The notes: generated by a model from the letters alone, not told the origin. 33,276 nucleotides of DNA from Streptomyces jeddahensis (GCF_001642995.1 NZ_LOHS01000015.1:1-33276), one strand, 5' to 3'. Counted from the first letter of the stretch, positions 13,152 to 21,936 are shown. A program made the numbers and translations.

Positions 13152-14963
13152 GTGACCGGGGAGAACACGGTACGCGGTGACGACACGGTACGCGGCGACG
13201 ACACGGTACGCGGCGACGGCGCGACGCCCGCCGGGAAGACGGTGCGCCGACCCGAGCAGCTCCGCAGCCACCAGTGGTACGGCACCGGCGGACTGCGCAG
13301 CTTCAGCCACCGCGCCCGCACCCGGCAGCTCGGCTATCTGCCCGAGGAGCACCTGGGCAAGCCCGTCATCGCGATCCTCAACAGCTGGTCCGACATCAAC
13401 CCCTGCCATGTCCACCTGCGGGACCGCGCGCAGGCGGTGAAGCGGGGCGTGTGGCAGGCCGGAGGGTTCCCGCTCGAGTTCCCGGTCTCCACGCTGTCCG
13501 AGACCTTCCAGAAGCCCACCCCCATGCTCTACCGCAACATGCTCGCGATGGAGACCGAGGAGCTGCTGCGGTCCTATCCCGTCGACGGCGCGGTGCTGAT
13601 GGGCGGCTGCGACAAGTCGACGCCCGCGCTGCTGATGGGTGCGGCGAGCGTCGATCTGCCGGTCGTGTTCGTCCCCGCGGGGCCCATGCTGCCGGGCCAC
13701 TGGCGCAACGAGGTCCTCGGCTCCGGCACCGACATGTGGAAGTACTGGGACGACAAGCGCGCCGGGCTCATCGGGGACTGCGAGATGAGCGAGCTGGAGA
13801 GCGGACTCGCTCGTTCGCCAGGACACTGCATGACCATGGGCACCGCGTCCACGCTGACCGCAGCGGCGGAGACGCTGGGCGTGACGATGCCCGGCGCGTC
13901 GTCGATCCCCGCCGTCGACTCCGGGCACGACCGGATGGCGGCCGCGGCCGGACTGCGGATCGTCGAACTCGTCCGTCAGGACCGGAAGTTGTCCGACCTG
14001 CTCACCCGCGAGGCCTTCGAGGACGCCGTGACGACCGTCCTGGGCCTCGGCGGCTCCACCAACGCCGTCATCCACCTGATCGCGATGGCCGGGCGGGCCG
14101 GGGTGCGGCTCACGCTCGACGACTTCGACCGAATCGCCCGTACGGTCCCGGTGCTGGCCAACATCCGCCCCGGCGGCGGCCCGTACCTGATGGAGGACTT
14201 CCACTTCGCGGGTGGCCTGCCGGGATTCCTCTCCCGGATCACGGACCTGCTCCACCTGGACCGGCCCACGGTCGCGCACGACAGCATGCGCGAGCAGCTC
14301 GCCGGGGCCCTCGTACACAACGACGACGTGATCCGCACCCGGGGCAACCCGGTCGCGGAGGAGGGCGGAGTCGCCGTGCTGCGCGGCAACCTCTGCCCCG
14401 ACGGCGCCGTCATCAAGCACATCGCCGCCGAGCCGCACCTGCTCAAGCACACCGGCCCGGCCGTCGTCTTCGACGACTACAAGACCATGCAGCGCACCAT
14501 CAACGACCCGGCCCTCGGCATCACACCGGACCATGTGCTGGTGTTGCGCAATGCCGGGCCCAAGGGCGGTCCGGGCATGCCCGAGTACGGGATGCTGCCC
14601 ATCCCCGACCACCTGCTGAAGCAGGGCGTGCGGGACATGGTGCGGATCTCCGACGCCCGGATGAGCGGCACGTCGTACGGGACGTGCGTGCTGCACATCG
14701 CGCCCGAGTCGTACGTCGGCGGCCCGCTCGCCCTCGTGAGGACCGGGGATCCGATCAGCCTGGACGTCGAGGCGCGCACCCTCCAACTCGGTGTGTCCGA
14801 CGAGGAGCTGGAGCGGCGCCGGGCCGAGTGGACGCCGCCGCCCGAGCGGTACGAGCGCGGCTACGGCGCGCTCTACAACGAGCAGATCACCCAGGCCGAC
14901 ACCGGCTGCGACTTCGCCTTCCTGGCCAGACCGGGGAAGGTGCCGGACCCCTACGCGGGGTGA
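13152..14963 (+). CDS. IlvD/Edd-family sugar-acid dehydratase, L-arabinonate dehydratase type
   Basis: This 603-residue iron-sulfur dehydratase carries NSWSDINPCHVHLR (Cys85), MGGCDKSTPALLMGAAS (Cys153, Lys155) and GHCMTMGTAST (Cys226). The cysteine spacings of 68 and 73 equal those I recall for the [2Fe-2S] L-arabinonate dehydratase of Rhizobium leguminosarum (Cys59/127/200). KGGPGMPE and ARMSGTSYGTCVLH complete the active site. It removes water from a C5/C6 aldonate to give a 2-keto-3-deoxy acid. GTG 13152 follows GGAGAGG. The first 20-odd codons are a hexapeptide repeat absent from homologues, and an in-frame GTG at 13242 would give the family length. It lies 22 bases after the lyase gene, in the same operon. 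Confidence 0.88.
   Translation: MTGENTVRGDDTVRGDDTVRGDGATPAGKTVRRPEQLRSHQWYGTGGLRSFSHRARTRQLGYLPEEHLGKPVIAILNSWSDINPCHVHLRDRAQAVKRGVWQAGGFPLEFPVSTLSETFQKPTPMLYRNMLAMETEELLRSYPVDGAVLMGGCDKSTPALLMGAASVDLPVVFVPAGPMLPGHWRNEVLGSGTDMWKYWDDKRAGLIGDCEMSELESGLARSPGHCMTMGTASTLTAAAETLGVTMPGASSIPAVDSGHDRMAAAAGLRIVELVRQDRKLSDLLTREAFEDAVTTVLGLGGSTNAVIHLIAMAGRAGVRLTLDDFDRIARTVPVLANIRPGGGPYLMEDFHFAGGLPGFLSRITDLLHLDRPTVAHDSMREQLAGALVHNDDVIRTRGNPVAEEGGVAVLRGNLCPDGAVIKHIAAEPHLLKHTGPAVVFDDYKTMQRTINDPALGITPDHVLVLRNAGPKGGPGMPEYGMLPIPDHLLKQGVRDMVRISDARMSGTSYGTCVLHIAPESYVGGPLALVRTGDPISLDVEARTLQLGVSDEELERRRAEWTPPPERYERGYGALYNEQITQADTGCDFAFLARPGKVPDPYAG
13164..13217 (+). repeat. 18-base minisatellite, three copies, at the start of the dehydratase gene
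   Basis: Three units (13164-13181, 13182-13199, 13200-13217) of GACACGGTACGCGGCGAC differ at two positions only. Read in frame they encode (N/D)TVRGD three times. The period is a multiple of three, so copy-number change would keep the frame. Confidence 0.9.
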
Positions 14964-15068
14964 CCGAGCCGCCGTCGCCGTGGCCTGAGGCCACCCCGAC
15001 CCGACGCCACCGTCACCTGCCCCCCAGACCCGATCAGCCGGTATCCCGAAAGCCGTCCGGCAAGCACC

Positions 15069-15091
15069 TTGACCATCGAGAAAGCGCTTTC
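15069..15091 (+). promoter_or_regulatory. LacI-type operator GAAAGCGCTTTC with upstream -35-like TTGACC
   Basis: The perfect 12-base palindrome GAAAGCGCTTTC (15080-15091) matches the CG-centred, cre-like operators of LacI/GalR-family regulators. It lies 6 bases after TTGACC (15069-15074), where it would overlap the promoter spacer, and 37 bases before the first permease ATG. No LacI-family gene is in the window, so the regulator must be elsewhere. Confidence 0.6.
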
Positions 15092-15127
15092 CCCGCCGAA
15101 CCAGAACCCCCAGAACGGAGCGCAGTC

Positions 15128-16084
15128 ATGGCCCAAGCCGCAGCCGTGGCGAAACGACCACCCGGGGTGCCCGGCCCGTCCCGGGTGCCCCGACGGCGCC
15201 GCACGGGCGCGACTCCGCGCCGGCTCCCGTATCTGCTGATCGCGCCGGCTGCCCTGCTGATGCTGGGCTTCATCGCCTACCCCGTGCTCAGCGTCTTCTA
15301 CTACAGCCTGCAGCACTACAACCCCACCAAGCCGTGGCGGAACGGCTTCGCGGGCTTCGAGAACTTCGTCAAGGCCTTCACCGAGGACCCGCAGTTCTGG
15401 TCGACGCTCGGCTTCAGCCTCCAGTGGGTGGCCGTCGAGGTCACCCTGCAGCTGCTGCTCGGCCTCGGGCTCGCGCTGATCGTCAACCAGACCTTCGTCG
15501 GCCGCGCGCTGTCCCGCGCGATGGTCTTCTCGCCCTGGGCCGTCTCCGGCGTCCTCACCTCGACGATCTGGCTGCTGATCTACAACTCCCAGACGGGCAT
15601 CACGCGTTACCTCGCCGACGTGGGGATCGGCTCGTACGGAACGTCCTGGCTGTCCGACACCAGCACCGTCTTCCCGGCGGTCGTCACCGCCGAACTCTGG
15701 CGCGGTGTGCCGTTCTTCGCGATCCTCATCCTCGCCGACCTGCAGTCCGTGTCGAAGGACCTGTACGAGGCGGCCGAGGTGGACGGCGCCAGCCGCATCC
15801 GGCAGTTCTTCCACATCACGCTGCCGCACCTGAAGGACGCGATCATCCTGTCCACGCTGCTGCGCGCGGTCTGGGAGTTCAACAACGTCGACCTGCTCTA
15901 CACCCTCACCGGCGGCGGCCCCGCGGGTGAGACGACGACGCTGCCGCTGCGTATCGCATCGATCGCCGTCGACTCGCACGACTTCGGCTACGCCTCCGCG
16001 CTGACCTCCATCGCGTTCGTGATCCTCCTCTTCTGCTCGATGGTCTATCTGCGGCTGAGCAAGTTCGGAGGCGACGACAAGTGA
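15128..16084 (+). CDS. sugar ABC transporter permease (MalF type)
   Basis: This 318-residue inner-membrane protein has an Arg/Pro-rich cytoplasmic head, then LPYLLIAPAALLMLGFIAYPVLSVF as the first membrane segment and the coupling loop EAAEVDGASRIRQFFHITLPHL. It is the first gene of a six-gene chain with 4-base overlaps. ATG 15128 follows CGGAG at a good distance; the much longer open frame upstream (from 13274) runs across the dehydratase gene and is a shadow. Together with the next gene it forms a CUT1 importer, probably for pectin-derived oligosaccharides given the neighbouring pectate lyases and GH43. The ATPase is missing here. Confidence 0.93.
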   Translation: MAQAAAVAKRPPGVPGPSRVPRRRRTGATPRRLPYLLIAPAALLMLGFIAYPVLSVFYYSLQHYNPTKPWRNGFAGFENFVKAFTEDPQFWSTLGFSLQWVAVEVTLQLLLGLGLALIVNQTFVGRALSRAMVFSPWAVSGVLTSTIWLLIYNSQTGITRYLADVGIGSYGTSWLSDTSTVFPAVVTAELWRGVPFFAILILADLQSVSKDLYEAAEVDGASRIRQFFHITLPHLKDAIILSTLLRAVWEFNNVDLLYTLTGGGPAGETTTLPLRIASIAVDSHDFGYASALTSIAFVILLFCSMVYLRLSKFGGDDK

Positions 16085-16992
16085 TCACCAAGGACGCCGA
16101 CATGGTGGAAACCACCGCACCTCCCGCACCTGCCGCGCCCCCCGCCATGAGCGGCCCCGCGCCCAGGCGCCGCAAGCGCGCCTGGGACGAGCCCCCGCGC
16201 TGGCAGATCTACGTCCCGCTCGGGCTCTACCTGCTCTTCACCCTCATCCCCTTCTATTGGATGCTGCTCTTCGCGATCCGGCCCGCGGGCTCCACCTCGC
16301 TCCTGCCGTGGCCGGTCACCTTCGAGCACTTCGAGAAGGTGTGGACCGAGCGCAGCTTCGGGGTGTTCTTCCAGAACAGCCTCCTCGTGGGCGTCGCCTC
16401 CATGCTGATGACCACGGTGGTCGCGCTCGCCGGCGGCTACGCCCTGGCCCGCTTCGACTTCCGCATCAAGCGCGGCTTCATGCTGGCTCTGCTGTGCTCG
16501 CAGTTCATCCCGGGCGCGCTGATGCTGGTGCCGCTCTTCCAGATCTTCGCCAACCTGCGGATGATCAACTCGCTGGGCAGCGTCATCATCGCCGAGACCG
16601 TCTTCCAGCTGCCGCTGTCGATGATCCTGATCAGCGGATTCATCAGGAACGTGCCGTACTCCCTGGAGGAGGCCGCCTGGGTCGACGGCTGCAGTCGCTT
16701 CCGCGGCTTCTGCGCCATCGTCCTGCCGATGCTCCGGCCCGGTCTGATCGCCGTCGGCTCCTTCGCCTTCGTGCACAGCTGGAACCACTTCCTGTTCGCC
16801 CTGATGTTCCTCAGCAACCAGGAGAAGCAGACGATCCCGGTCGGTCTCGCCACGCTGATGAGCGCTGACAGCGTCGACCTGGGCGCACTGGCCGCGGGCG
16901 GTGTCGTCGCCGCCGTGCCCGTCGTGATCGTCTTCGCGTTCATCCAGAAGTGGCTGGTCACCGGGTTCAGCGCCGGGGCGGTGAAGGGATGA
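16081..16992 (+). CDS. sugar ABC transporter permease (MalG type)
   Basis: This 303-residue permease has the first membrane segment WQIYVPLGLYLLFTLIPFYWMLLF near residue 40, the EAA loop EAAWVDGCSRFRGFCAIVLPML, and the usual C-terminus ending FSAGAVKG. The GTG overlaps the preceding stop (GTGA), with GGAGG 9 bases before it. ATG 16102 is a possible alternative start. The stop overlaps the start of a secreted pectate lyase, which is unusual for a permease gene and ties import to the depolymerase. Confidence 0.93.
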   Translation: MITKDADMVETTAPPAPAAPPAMSGPAPRRRKRAWDEPPRWQIYVPLGLYLLFTLIPFYWMLLFAIRPAGSTSLLPWPVTFEHFEKVWTERSFGVFFQNSLLVGVASMLMTTVVALAGGYALARFDFRIKRGFMLALLCSQFIPGALMLVPLFQIFANLRMINSLGSVIIAETVFQLPLSMILISGFIRNVPYSLEEAAWVDGCSRFRGFCAIVLPMLRPGLIAVGSFAFVHSWNHFLFALMFLSNQEKQTIPVGLATLMSADSVDLGALAAGGVVAAVPVVIVFAFIQKWLVTGFSAGAVKG

Positions 16993-18308
16993 GACTCTTG
17001 CCGGTTTCACGCACGAGAATGCTTCACGTCGCTCTCGGAATCGCCCTGTTGGCGGCGATCGGTGCTCCCGCGTCGGCGGACGACACCCGCGACATCAGCC
17101 GCGAGACCCTGGCCGCCGACGACGGCTGGGCCGCCGCCGAGGGAGGCACCACCGGGGGCGCCGCGGCCGACGACGCGCACGTCTTCACCGTACGCAACCG
17201 GGCCGAGCTCGTCCGCGCGCTCGACGGCGGCAGCGCCACGCCGAAGATCATCCGGATCGCGGGCACCATCGACGCGAACACGGACGACGAAGGGCGCCGC
17301 CTTGACTGCGCCGACTACGCCACCGACGGCTACAGCCTGAAGAAGTACCTGGCCGCCTACGACCCGCGCACCTGGGGATCGGCCAAGCCGTCCGGGCCGC
17401 AGGAAGAAGCCCGTCAGGCGTCGGCCGCCCGGCAGGCGGAGCGCGTCGAGATCGCGGTCGGCGCCAACACCACCATCGTCGGACTCGGCGACAGCGCGGT
17501 GCTTGAGGGCGCGAGCCTGCAGATCAAGGACGCCGGCAACGTCATCATCCGCAATGTGGAGCTGCGGGACGCCTACGACTGCTTCCCCGTGTGGCAGCCC
17601 AACACCGGCGGCCTCGGTGACTGGAAGTCGGCGTACGACAACCTCTGGCTGCGCGGCGCCCGCCAGGTGTGGATCGACCACGTCACCGCGTCCGACGGGG
17701 ACCACCCGGACGCCGAGGAGCCCACCTACTTCGGCCGCAACTACCTGCACCACGACGGCCTGCTGGACATCACCAACGCATCCGACCTGGTCACCGTCTC
17801 CTGGAGCCGGTTCGCCGACCACGACAAGGCGATGCTCGTCGGCAACAGCGACAGCGCGACCGGTGACCGCGGCAAGCTGCGTATCACGCTGCACCACAAC
17901 GAGTTCGAGTCAGTCGTGCAGCGCGCCCCGCGCGTCCGCTTCGGCCAGGTGCACCTCTACAACAACCGCTACGTCGTCCCGGACGACGCCCACGACTACC
18001 GGTACTCCTGGGGCGTCGGCACCGAGTCGGCGATCTACGCCGAGAACAACGCCTTCACCACGCCCGGCCATGTCGAGGCCGCCGACCTGGTGAAGAGCTG
18101 GAACGGCAGCGCCCTGCACCAGACCGGCTCGCTGTTCAACGGCTTCCTGGTCGATCTGCTCGCCATCAACAACGCCTACAACTCCGGCAGTGAACGGGAC
18201 CTCACTGCCGACGTCGGCTGGACCCCGCCGCTGGGCGCCCCCATCGACAGCGCGGTGAAGGCGGACCACGACGTCGCACGCGGCGCCGGAGCCGGGAGGA
18301 TCCGATGA
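16989..18308 (+). CDS. secreted pectate lyase, PL1 family
   Basis: This 439-residue protein has a Sec signal peptide (MRLLPVSRTRMLHVALGIAL..., cleavage near ASA-30) followed by a right-handed parallel beta-helix. PL1 markers are GGTTGGAAADDAHVFTV, TTIVGLG, VIIRNVEL, QVWIDHVTASDGDHPDAEE (calcium-binding acids) and QRAPRVRFG with the catalytic Arg pair (Arg312, Arg317). It cleaves polygalacturonate outside the cell by beta-elimination. The ATG overlaps the permease stop and the TGA overlaps the next start, so an exported enzyme is translated in the middle of a cytoplasmic/membrane operon. It resembles the second PL1 at 26483 along most of its length, so the two are paralogues. Confidence 0.93.
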   Translation: MRLLPVSRTRMLHVALGIALLAAIGAPASADDTRDISRETLAADDGWAAAEGGTTGGAAADDAHVFTVRNRAELVRALDGGSATPKIIRIAGTIDANTDDEGRRLDCADYATDGYSLKKYLAAYDPRTWGSAKPSGPQEEARQASAARQAERVEIAVGANTTIVGLGDSAVLEGASLQIKDAGNVIIRNVELRDAYDCFPVWQPNTGGLGDWKSAYDNLWLRGARQVWIDHVTASDGDHPDAEEPTYFGRNYLHHDGLLDITNASDLVTVSWSRFADHDKAMLVGNSDSATGDRGKLRITLHHNEFESVVQRAPRVRFGQVHLYNNRYVVPDDAHDYRYSWGVGTESAIYAENNAFTTPGHVEAADLVKSWNGSALHQTGSLFNGFLVDLLAINNAYNSGSERDLTADVGWTPPLGAPIDSAVKADHDVARGAGAGRIR

Positions 18309-19492
18309 CCGATCCGATGAGCACCGCACCCGCACCGGTACCAGAACCGGTTCGCGTCGTTCTCGCGGGCGCCCGCGGCCACGGCCGCTGGCACCTGGAG
18401 AACATCCGCCGCCTCCAGACGAAGGGCCTCGTCCGGCTCGCCGGAGTCTGCGAGTTGACGCCGCTCACCGCGGAGGAGCTCGACGGTTTCGGCGCGGTGG
18501 AGCAGTCCCCGGACTTCGCCGCCCTCCTCGAATCCACGGGCGCCGCCGCAGCCGTGATCTGCACCCCCATCCCCACCCACGCAGACCTGGCGCTCACCGC
18601 CGCAGAACGCGGAGTGCACCTGCTCCTCGAGAAGCCACCCGCACCCTCGTACGCCGAGTTCCGGCGGATCGCCGACGGCGTGGCCGCGGCCGGCGTCGCC
18701 TGCCAGATCGGCTTCCAGTCGCTCGGCTCGCACGCGATCGCGGCCATCCGCGAACTCGTCGCCGAGGGAGCGATCGGCGAGCCGATGGGCATCGGCGCGG
18801 GCGGCGCCTGGGCGCGCGACGAGGCGTACTACCGGCGCGCCCCCTGGGCCGGACGCCGTCGCCTCGACGGCGTGGACGTGATCGACGGGGCGCTCACCAA
18901 CCCGCTCGCGCACGCCGTCGCCACGGCCCTCGCGCTCGACGGCGGCACCCGCGCCGACGACGTGGCCTCGGTGGAGACGGAGCTGTTCCGCGCCAACGCC
19001 ATCGAGTCCGACGACACCTCGTGCGTCCGCATCACCACCACCCGCGGCAGCACCGTCGCAGTCGCCGCGACGCTGTGCGCCGAGCGGCCTGACGAGCCGT
19101 ACGTCCTCGTGCACGGCACCAGCGGCCGCATCACCTTCTGGTACAAGCAGGACCGCGTGCTCATCCAGCGGGCAGGGCACGGCCCCAGCGAGGTCCTGTA
19201 CGACAGGACGGACCTGCTCGAGAACCTCGTCGACCACCTGGCCGGACGCGCGGACCTGCTGGTCACCCCCGAGTCGACGGGCGCCTTCATGCGCGTCGTC
19301 GAGGCGATCCGGCTGGCACCCGATCCGGTGGCGCTGCCGCCCGGGGCGTGGCGCAGGGAGCCGGGCGACAGCGCGCCCCGCCGGGTCGTGCCCGGGGTCG
19401 ACGGGCTCGTCGCGGCCGCCGCCGACACCCTCTCCCTCTACTCGGAGCTGGGCGCCTCCTGGGCGCTGTCCGAGGAGGTGACCGCATCGTGA
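18305..19492 (+). CDS. Gfo/Idh/MocA-family oxidoreductase
   Basis: This 395-residue NAD(P)-dependent enzyme has a Rossmann N-terminus (VRVVLAGARGHGRWHLENI, with GARGHG replacing the usual GxGxxG), VICTPIPTHADLALTA, and the LLLEKPPAPS motif (Glu109-Lys110-Pro111) with the conserved active-site lysine. A C-terminal half contains GALTNPLAHAVATAL, the usual His position. No signal peptide is present, so it is cytoplasmic. Members oxidise sugars or glycosides, often at C3, and some catalyse NAD-dependent glycoside cleavage. The gene overlaps the pectate lyase and the DUF6807 gene by 4 bases each. The substrate is unknown; a pectin-derived oligosaccharide is the contextual guess. Confidence 0.9.
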   Translation: MTDPMSTAPAPVPEPVRVVLAGARGHGRWHLENIRRLQTKGLVRLAGVCELTPLTAEELDGFGAVEQSPDFAALLESTGAAAAVICTPIPTHADLALTAAERGVHLLLEKPPAPSYAEFRRIADGVAAAGVACQIGFQSLGSHAIAAIRELVAEGAIGEPMGIGAGGAWARDEAYYRRAPWAGRRRLDGVDVIDGALTNPLAHAVATALALDGGTRADDVASVETELFRANAIESDDTSCVRITTTRGSTVAVAATLCAERPDEPYVLVHGTSGRITFWYKQDRVLIQRAGHGPSEVLYDRTDLLENLVDHLAGRADLLVTPESTGAFMRVVEAIRLAPDPVALPPGAWRREPGDSAPRRVVPGVDGLVAAAADTLSLYSELGASWALSEEVTAS

Positions 19493-20343
19493 ACACATCC
19501 CTGACGGCCACATCGGTCGTGCTGATGTGCGCCGGCCGGCCCGTCGGCCGCTACGTCGTCCGGCCCGAACTGGACGCGCGGCTTTCCCCCCGCCCGTATC
19601 TGCATCCCGTCACCACGCTGGGCGGCACAGCCGTCACCGAGCTAAGCCCGGCGGACCACAGGCACCACCTCGGCGTCGGTGTCGCCGTTCCCGACGTCGA
19701 GGGGTACAACTTCTGGGGCGGCCGGACCTTCGTCCGCGACCGGGGTCCCACCGAGCTCGACAACCACGGCGCCCAGCGCCACCAGGCGTTCCAGCTCAGC
19801 GACCCCGACGGGTTCGTGGAGGAGCTCCGCTGGGTCGCGGGCGGATGCGAGCTGCTGCGCGAGCGGCGCACGGTGGCCGCCACCGCACTGACCGACACGG
19901 CGTGGGCACTGGACTTCACCTTCTCGCTCACCAATACGACCGAGCGGGCCCTGTCGATCGGCAGCCCCGCCACCAACGGGCGGCCCGGCGCGGCGTACGG
20001 CGGCTTCTTCTGGCGGGCGCGCAAGGAGGCCGTCGCAGCCCAGGTGTTCACGGCGTACGCCGAGGGGGAGCGGGCGGTGCACGGCAGCCGCGCCCCCTGG
20101 CTGGCGCTCGCCGGCCGGGAGTGGACGCTGGTCTTCGCCGGGGCCACCGAGGAGACCCGCAGCGACCCGTGGTTCGTGCGCACCGCCGAGTACCCCGGCG
20201 TCGGCTCGTCGCTCGCCCATGACGCGCGGCTGCCCGTCGCACCGGGAGGCACCGTCGTACGCCGTGTCGTCACCGTCGTCGCCGACGGCCGTCTCGACCG
20301 GGACCAGGCGGCCGCCCTCGTCCGGAAGGCGGTGGGCGCATGA
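19489..20343 (+). CDS. DUF6807 (PmoA-like) protein of unknown function
   Basis: This 284-residue protein opens with a beta-rich segment and carries the family signature DHRHHLGVGVAVPDVEGYNFWGG (Asp56, His57, His59, His60, Asn74, Trp76). GRPGAAYGGFFWRAR and WFVRTAEYPGV follow later. It has no signal peptide. Databases often label such proteins methane oxygenase PmoA, but the sequence is soluble, with no membrane helices, so the label is misleading. The clustered histidines suggest a metal or substrate site. The GTG overlaps the Gfo/Idh/MocA stop and its own stop overlaps the GH43 start, pointing to a shared pathway. The function is unknown. Confidence 0.85.
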   Translation: MNTSLTATSVVLMCAGRPVGRYVVRPELDARLSPRPYLHPVTTLGGTAVTELSPADHRHHLGVGVAVPDVEGYNFWGGRTFVRDRGPTELDNHGAQRHQAFQLSDPDGFVEELRWVAGGCELLRERRTVAATALTDTAWALDFTFSLTNTTERALSIGSPATNGRPGAAYGGFFWRARKEAVAAQVFTAYAEGERAVHGSRAPWLALAGREWTLVFAGATEETRSDPWFVRTAEYPGVGSSLAHDARLPVAPGGTVVRRVVTVVADGRLDRDQAAALVRKAVGA

Positions 20344-21899
20344 GTTCCCCGAGCCCGATGCCCTGGACGGCCGACCTCGGCGACGGCACCTACCGCAACC
20401 CGGTCCTCAACGCCGACTGGTCCGACCCCGACGTGGTGCGCGTCGGCGACGACTTCTACCTCACCGCGTCCAGCTTCGGCCGCGCCCCCGGACTGCCGCT
20501 GCTGCACTCCCGCGATCTGGTCAACTGGACGCTGATCGGGCACGCCCTGGACCGCCTCGAACCCGCCGCGGCGTTCGCCGTCCCCCGCCACGACTGCGGG
20601 GTGTGGGCGCCGTCGATCCGCCATCACGACGACCGGTTCTGGATCTTCTGGGGCGACCCCGACCACGGCATCTACCAGGTCAACGCCCCGGAGATCCACG
20701 GCCCCTGGACGCGCCCGCACCTCGTCAAGCCCGGCAAGGGCCTCATCGACGCCTGCCCGCTGTGGGACGACGAGACCGGCGAGGCGTATCTCGTGCACGG
20801 CTGGGCCAGGTCCCGCTCCGGGATCAAGAACCGGCTCACCGGGCACCGGATGCGGCCCGACGCCACCGGGCTGCTCGACGAGGGCAAGGTGATCGTCGAC
20901 GGCGACACGATCCCCGGCTGGTTCACCCTCGAAGGGCCCAAGCTCTACCGGCACGACGGCTGGTTCTGGATCCTCGCCCCGGCCGGGGGAGTGGAGACCG
21001 GCTGGCAGGGGGCGCTGCGCGCACGGGACTTCTTCGGCCCGTACGAGGAGCGCGTCGTCCTCGCCCAGGGGCGCACCGCGATCAACGGCCCTCACCAGGG
21101 CGGATGGGTGCGCACGGCGTCCGGCGATGACTGGTTCCTGCACTTCCAGCAGCGGGGTGCGTACGGGAGGGTCGTCCACCTGCAGCCCATGCGCTGGGGA
21201 GCGGACGGCTGGCCGGTGCTCGGCGACGACGGCGAACCCGTCCTCGTCCACCGCAAACCGGACCTGCCCGGGCATCCCGTGGCGGCCCCGGCCACCGACG
21301 ACGACTTCCCCGGCGGGCGGTTCGGACCTCAGTGGCAGTGGACCGCCAACCCCCGGGACGGCTGGACGAGTCCGCATTCCGGTGACGGGCTGCGGCTGAT
21401 CTGCGTACGCACCGGGCGTCCCCTGCGCGGCGGGGACGGACACGACCTCCGCCGGCTGCCGCACGTGCTGACCCAGCGGCTGCCCGCGACCGCCTTCACC
21501 GCGGAGGTCGAGCTGCGCCTGGACAGCGAGGAACCGGGCGCCAGGGCAGGGCTGGCCGTGCTCGGCGACGCGTACAGCTGGATCGGGCTCGAGCGTGGCG
21601 GTGACGGGGCGGTGCGGCTGGTGCACCGGTTCGCCGAGCAGACCGCCGACGGGGACCGGGACGCCGCGCATCCGAGGCCGGCGCCGCTCGGCACGGCCCG
21701 GTTGCGGATCGAGGTCACGGAGGGCGCCCGCTGCCGCTTCCACGCGGACACGGGCGACGGATTCCAGTCCTCCGGTCAGGTCTTCGCCGCCACCCCGTGG
21801 CGTTGGGTCGGCGCGCTGCTCGGCCTGTTCGCCACCGCCCCGCCCGGCAAGGGACACGCCGGGACGGCCACGTTCACGCGGTTCCGCGCCACGAGCTGA
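20340..21899 (+). CDS. cytoplasmic glycoside hydrolase family 43 protein
   Basis: This 519-residue enzyme has an N-terminal five-bladed propeller with the three GH43 acids: general base Asp29 in NADWSDPDVV, Asp137 in LIDACPLWDD, and proton donor Glu198 in FTLEGPKLYRHDGWFW. From about residue 320 a concanavalin-like C-terminal domain follows (DDFPGGRFGPQWQWTANP, ARAGLAVLGDAYSWIGLERG). It has no signal peptide and so acts on imported oligosaccharides. The domain pair is typical of exo-acting beta-xylosidases/alpha-L-arabinofuranosidases. Arabinan or galactan side chains of pectin are likely substrates. It is the last gene of the overlapping operon that begins with the permeases. Confidence 0.9.
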   Translation: MSSPSPMPWTADLGDGTYRNPVLNADWSDPDVVRVGDDFYLTASSFGRAPGLPLLHSRDLVNWTLIGHALDRLEPAAAFAVPRHDCGVWAPSIRHHDDRFWIFWGDPDHGIYQVNAPEIHGPWTRPHLVKPGKGLIDACPLWDDETGEAYLVHGWARSRSGIKNRLTGHRMRPDATGLLDEGKVIVDGDTIPGWFTLEGPKLYRHDGWFWILAPAGGVETGWQGALRARDFFGPYEERVVLAQGRTAINGPHQGGWVRTASGDDWFLHFQQRGAYGRVVHLQPMRWGADGWPVLGDDGEPVLVHRKPDLPGHPVAAPATDDDFPGGRFGPQWQWTANPRDGWTSPHSGDGLRLICVRTGRPLRGGDGHDLRRLPHVLTQRLPATAFTAEVELRLDSEEPGARAGLAVLGDAYSWIGLERGGDGAVRLVHRFAEQTADGDRDAAHPRPAPLGTARLRIEVTEGARCRFHADTGDGFQSSGQVFAATPWRWVGALLGLFATAPPGKGHAGTATFTRFRATS

Positions 21900-21936
21900 G
21901 CCGTTTCATCCGCACCTACGTTTGTTGGGAGCCGCA

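Noticed and set aside
13152..13220. RGD repeats as a cell-adhesion signal
   Set aside because: The enzyme is cytoplasmic; the motif follows from the 18-base repeat.
13274..16084. A 936-codon open frame ending in the first permease
   Set aside because: It runs out of frame across the dehydratase gene; the permease begins at 15128 with its own SD.
19489..20343. Methane/ammonia monooxygenase subunit (PmoA label)
   Set aside because: No membrane helices and none of the monooxygenase context; the motif is that of soluble DUF6807.
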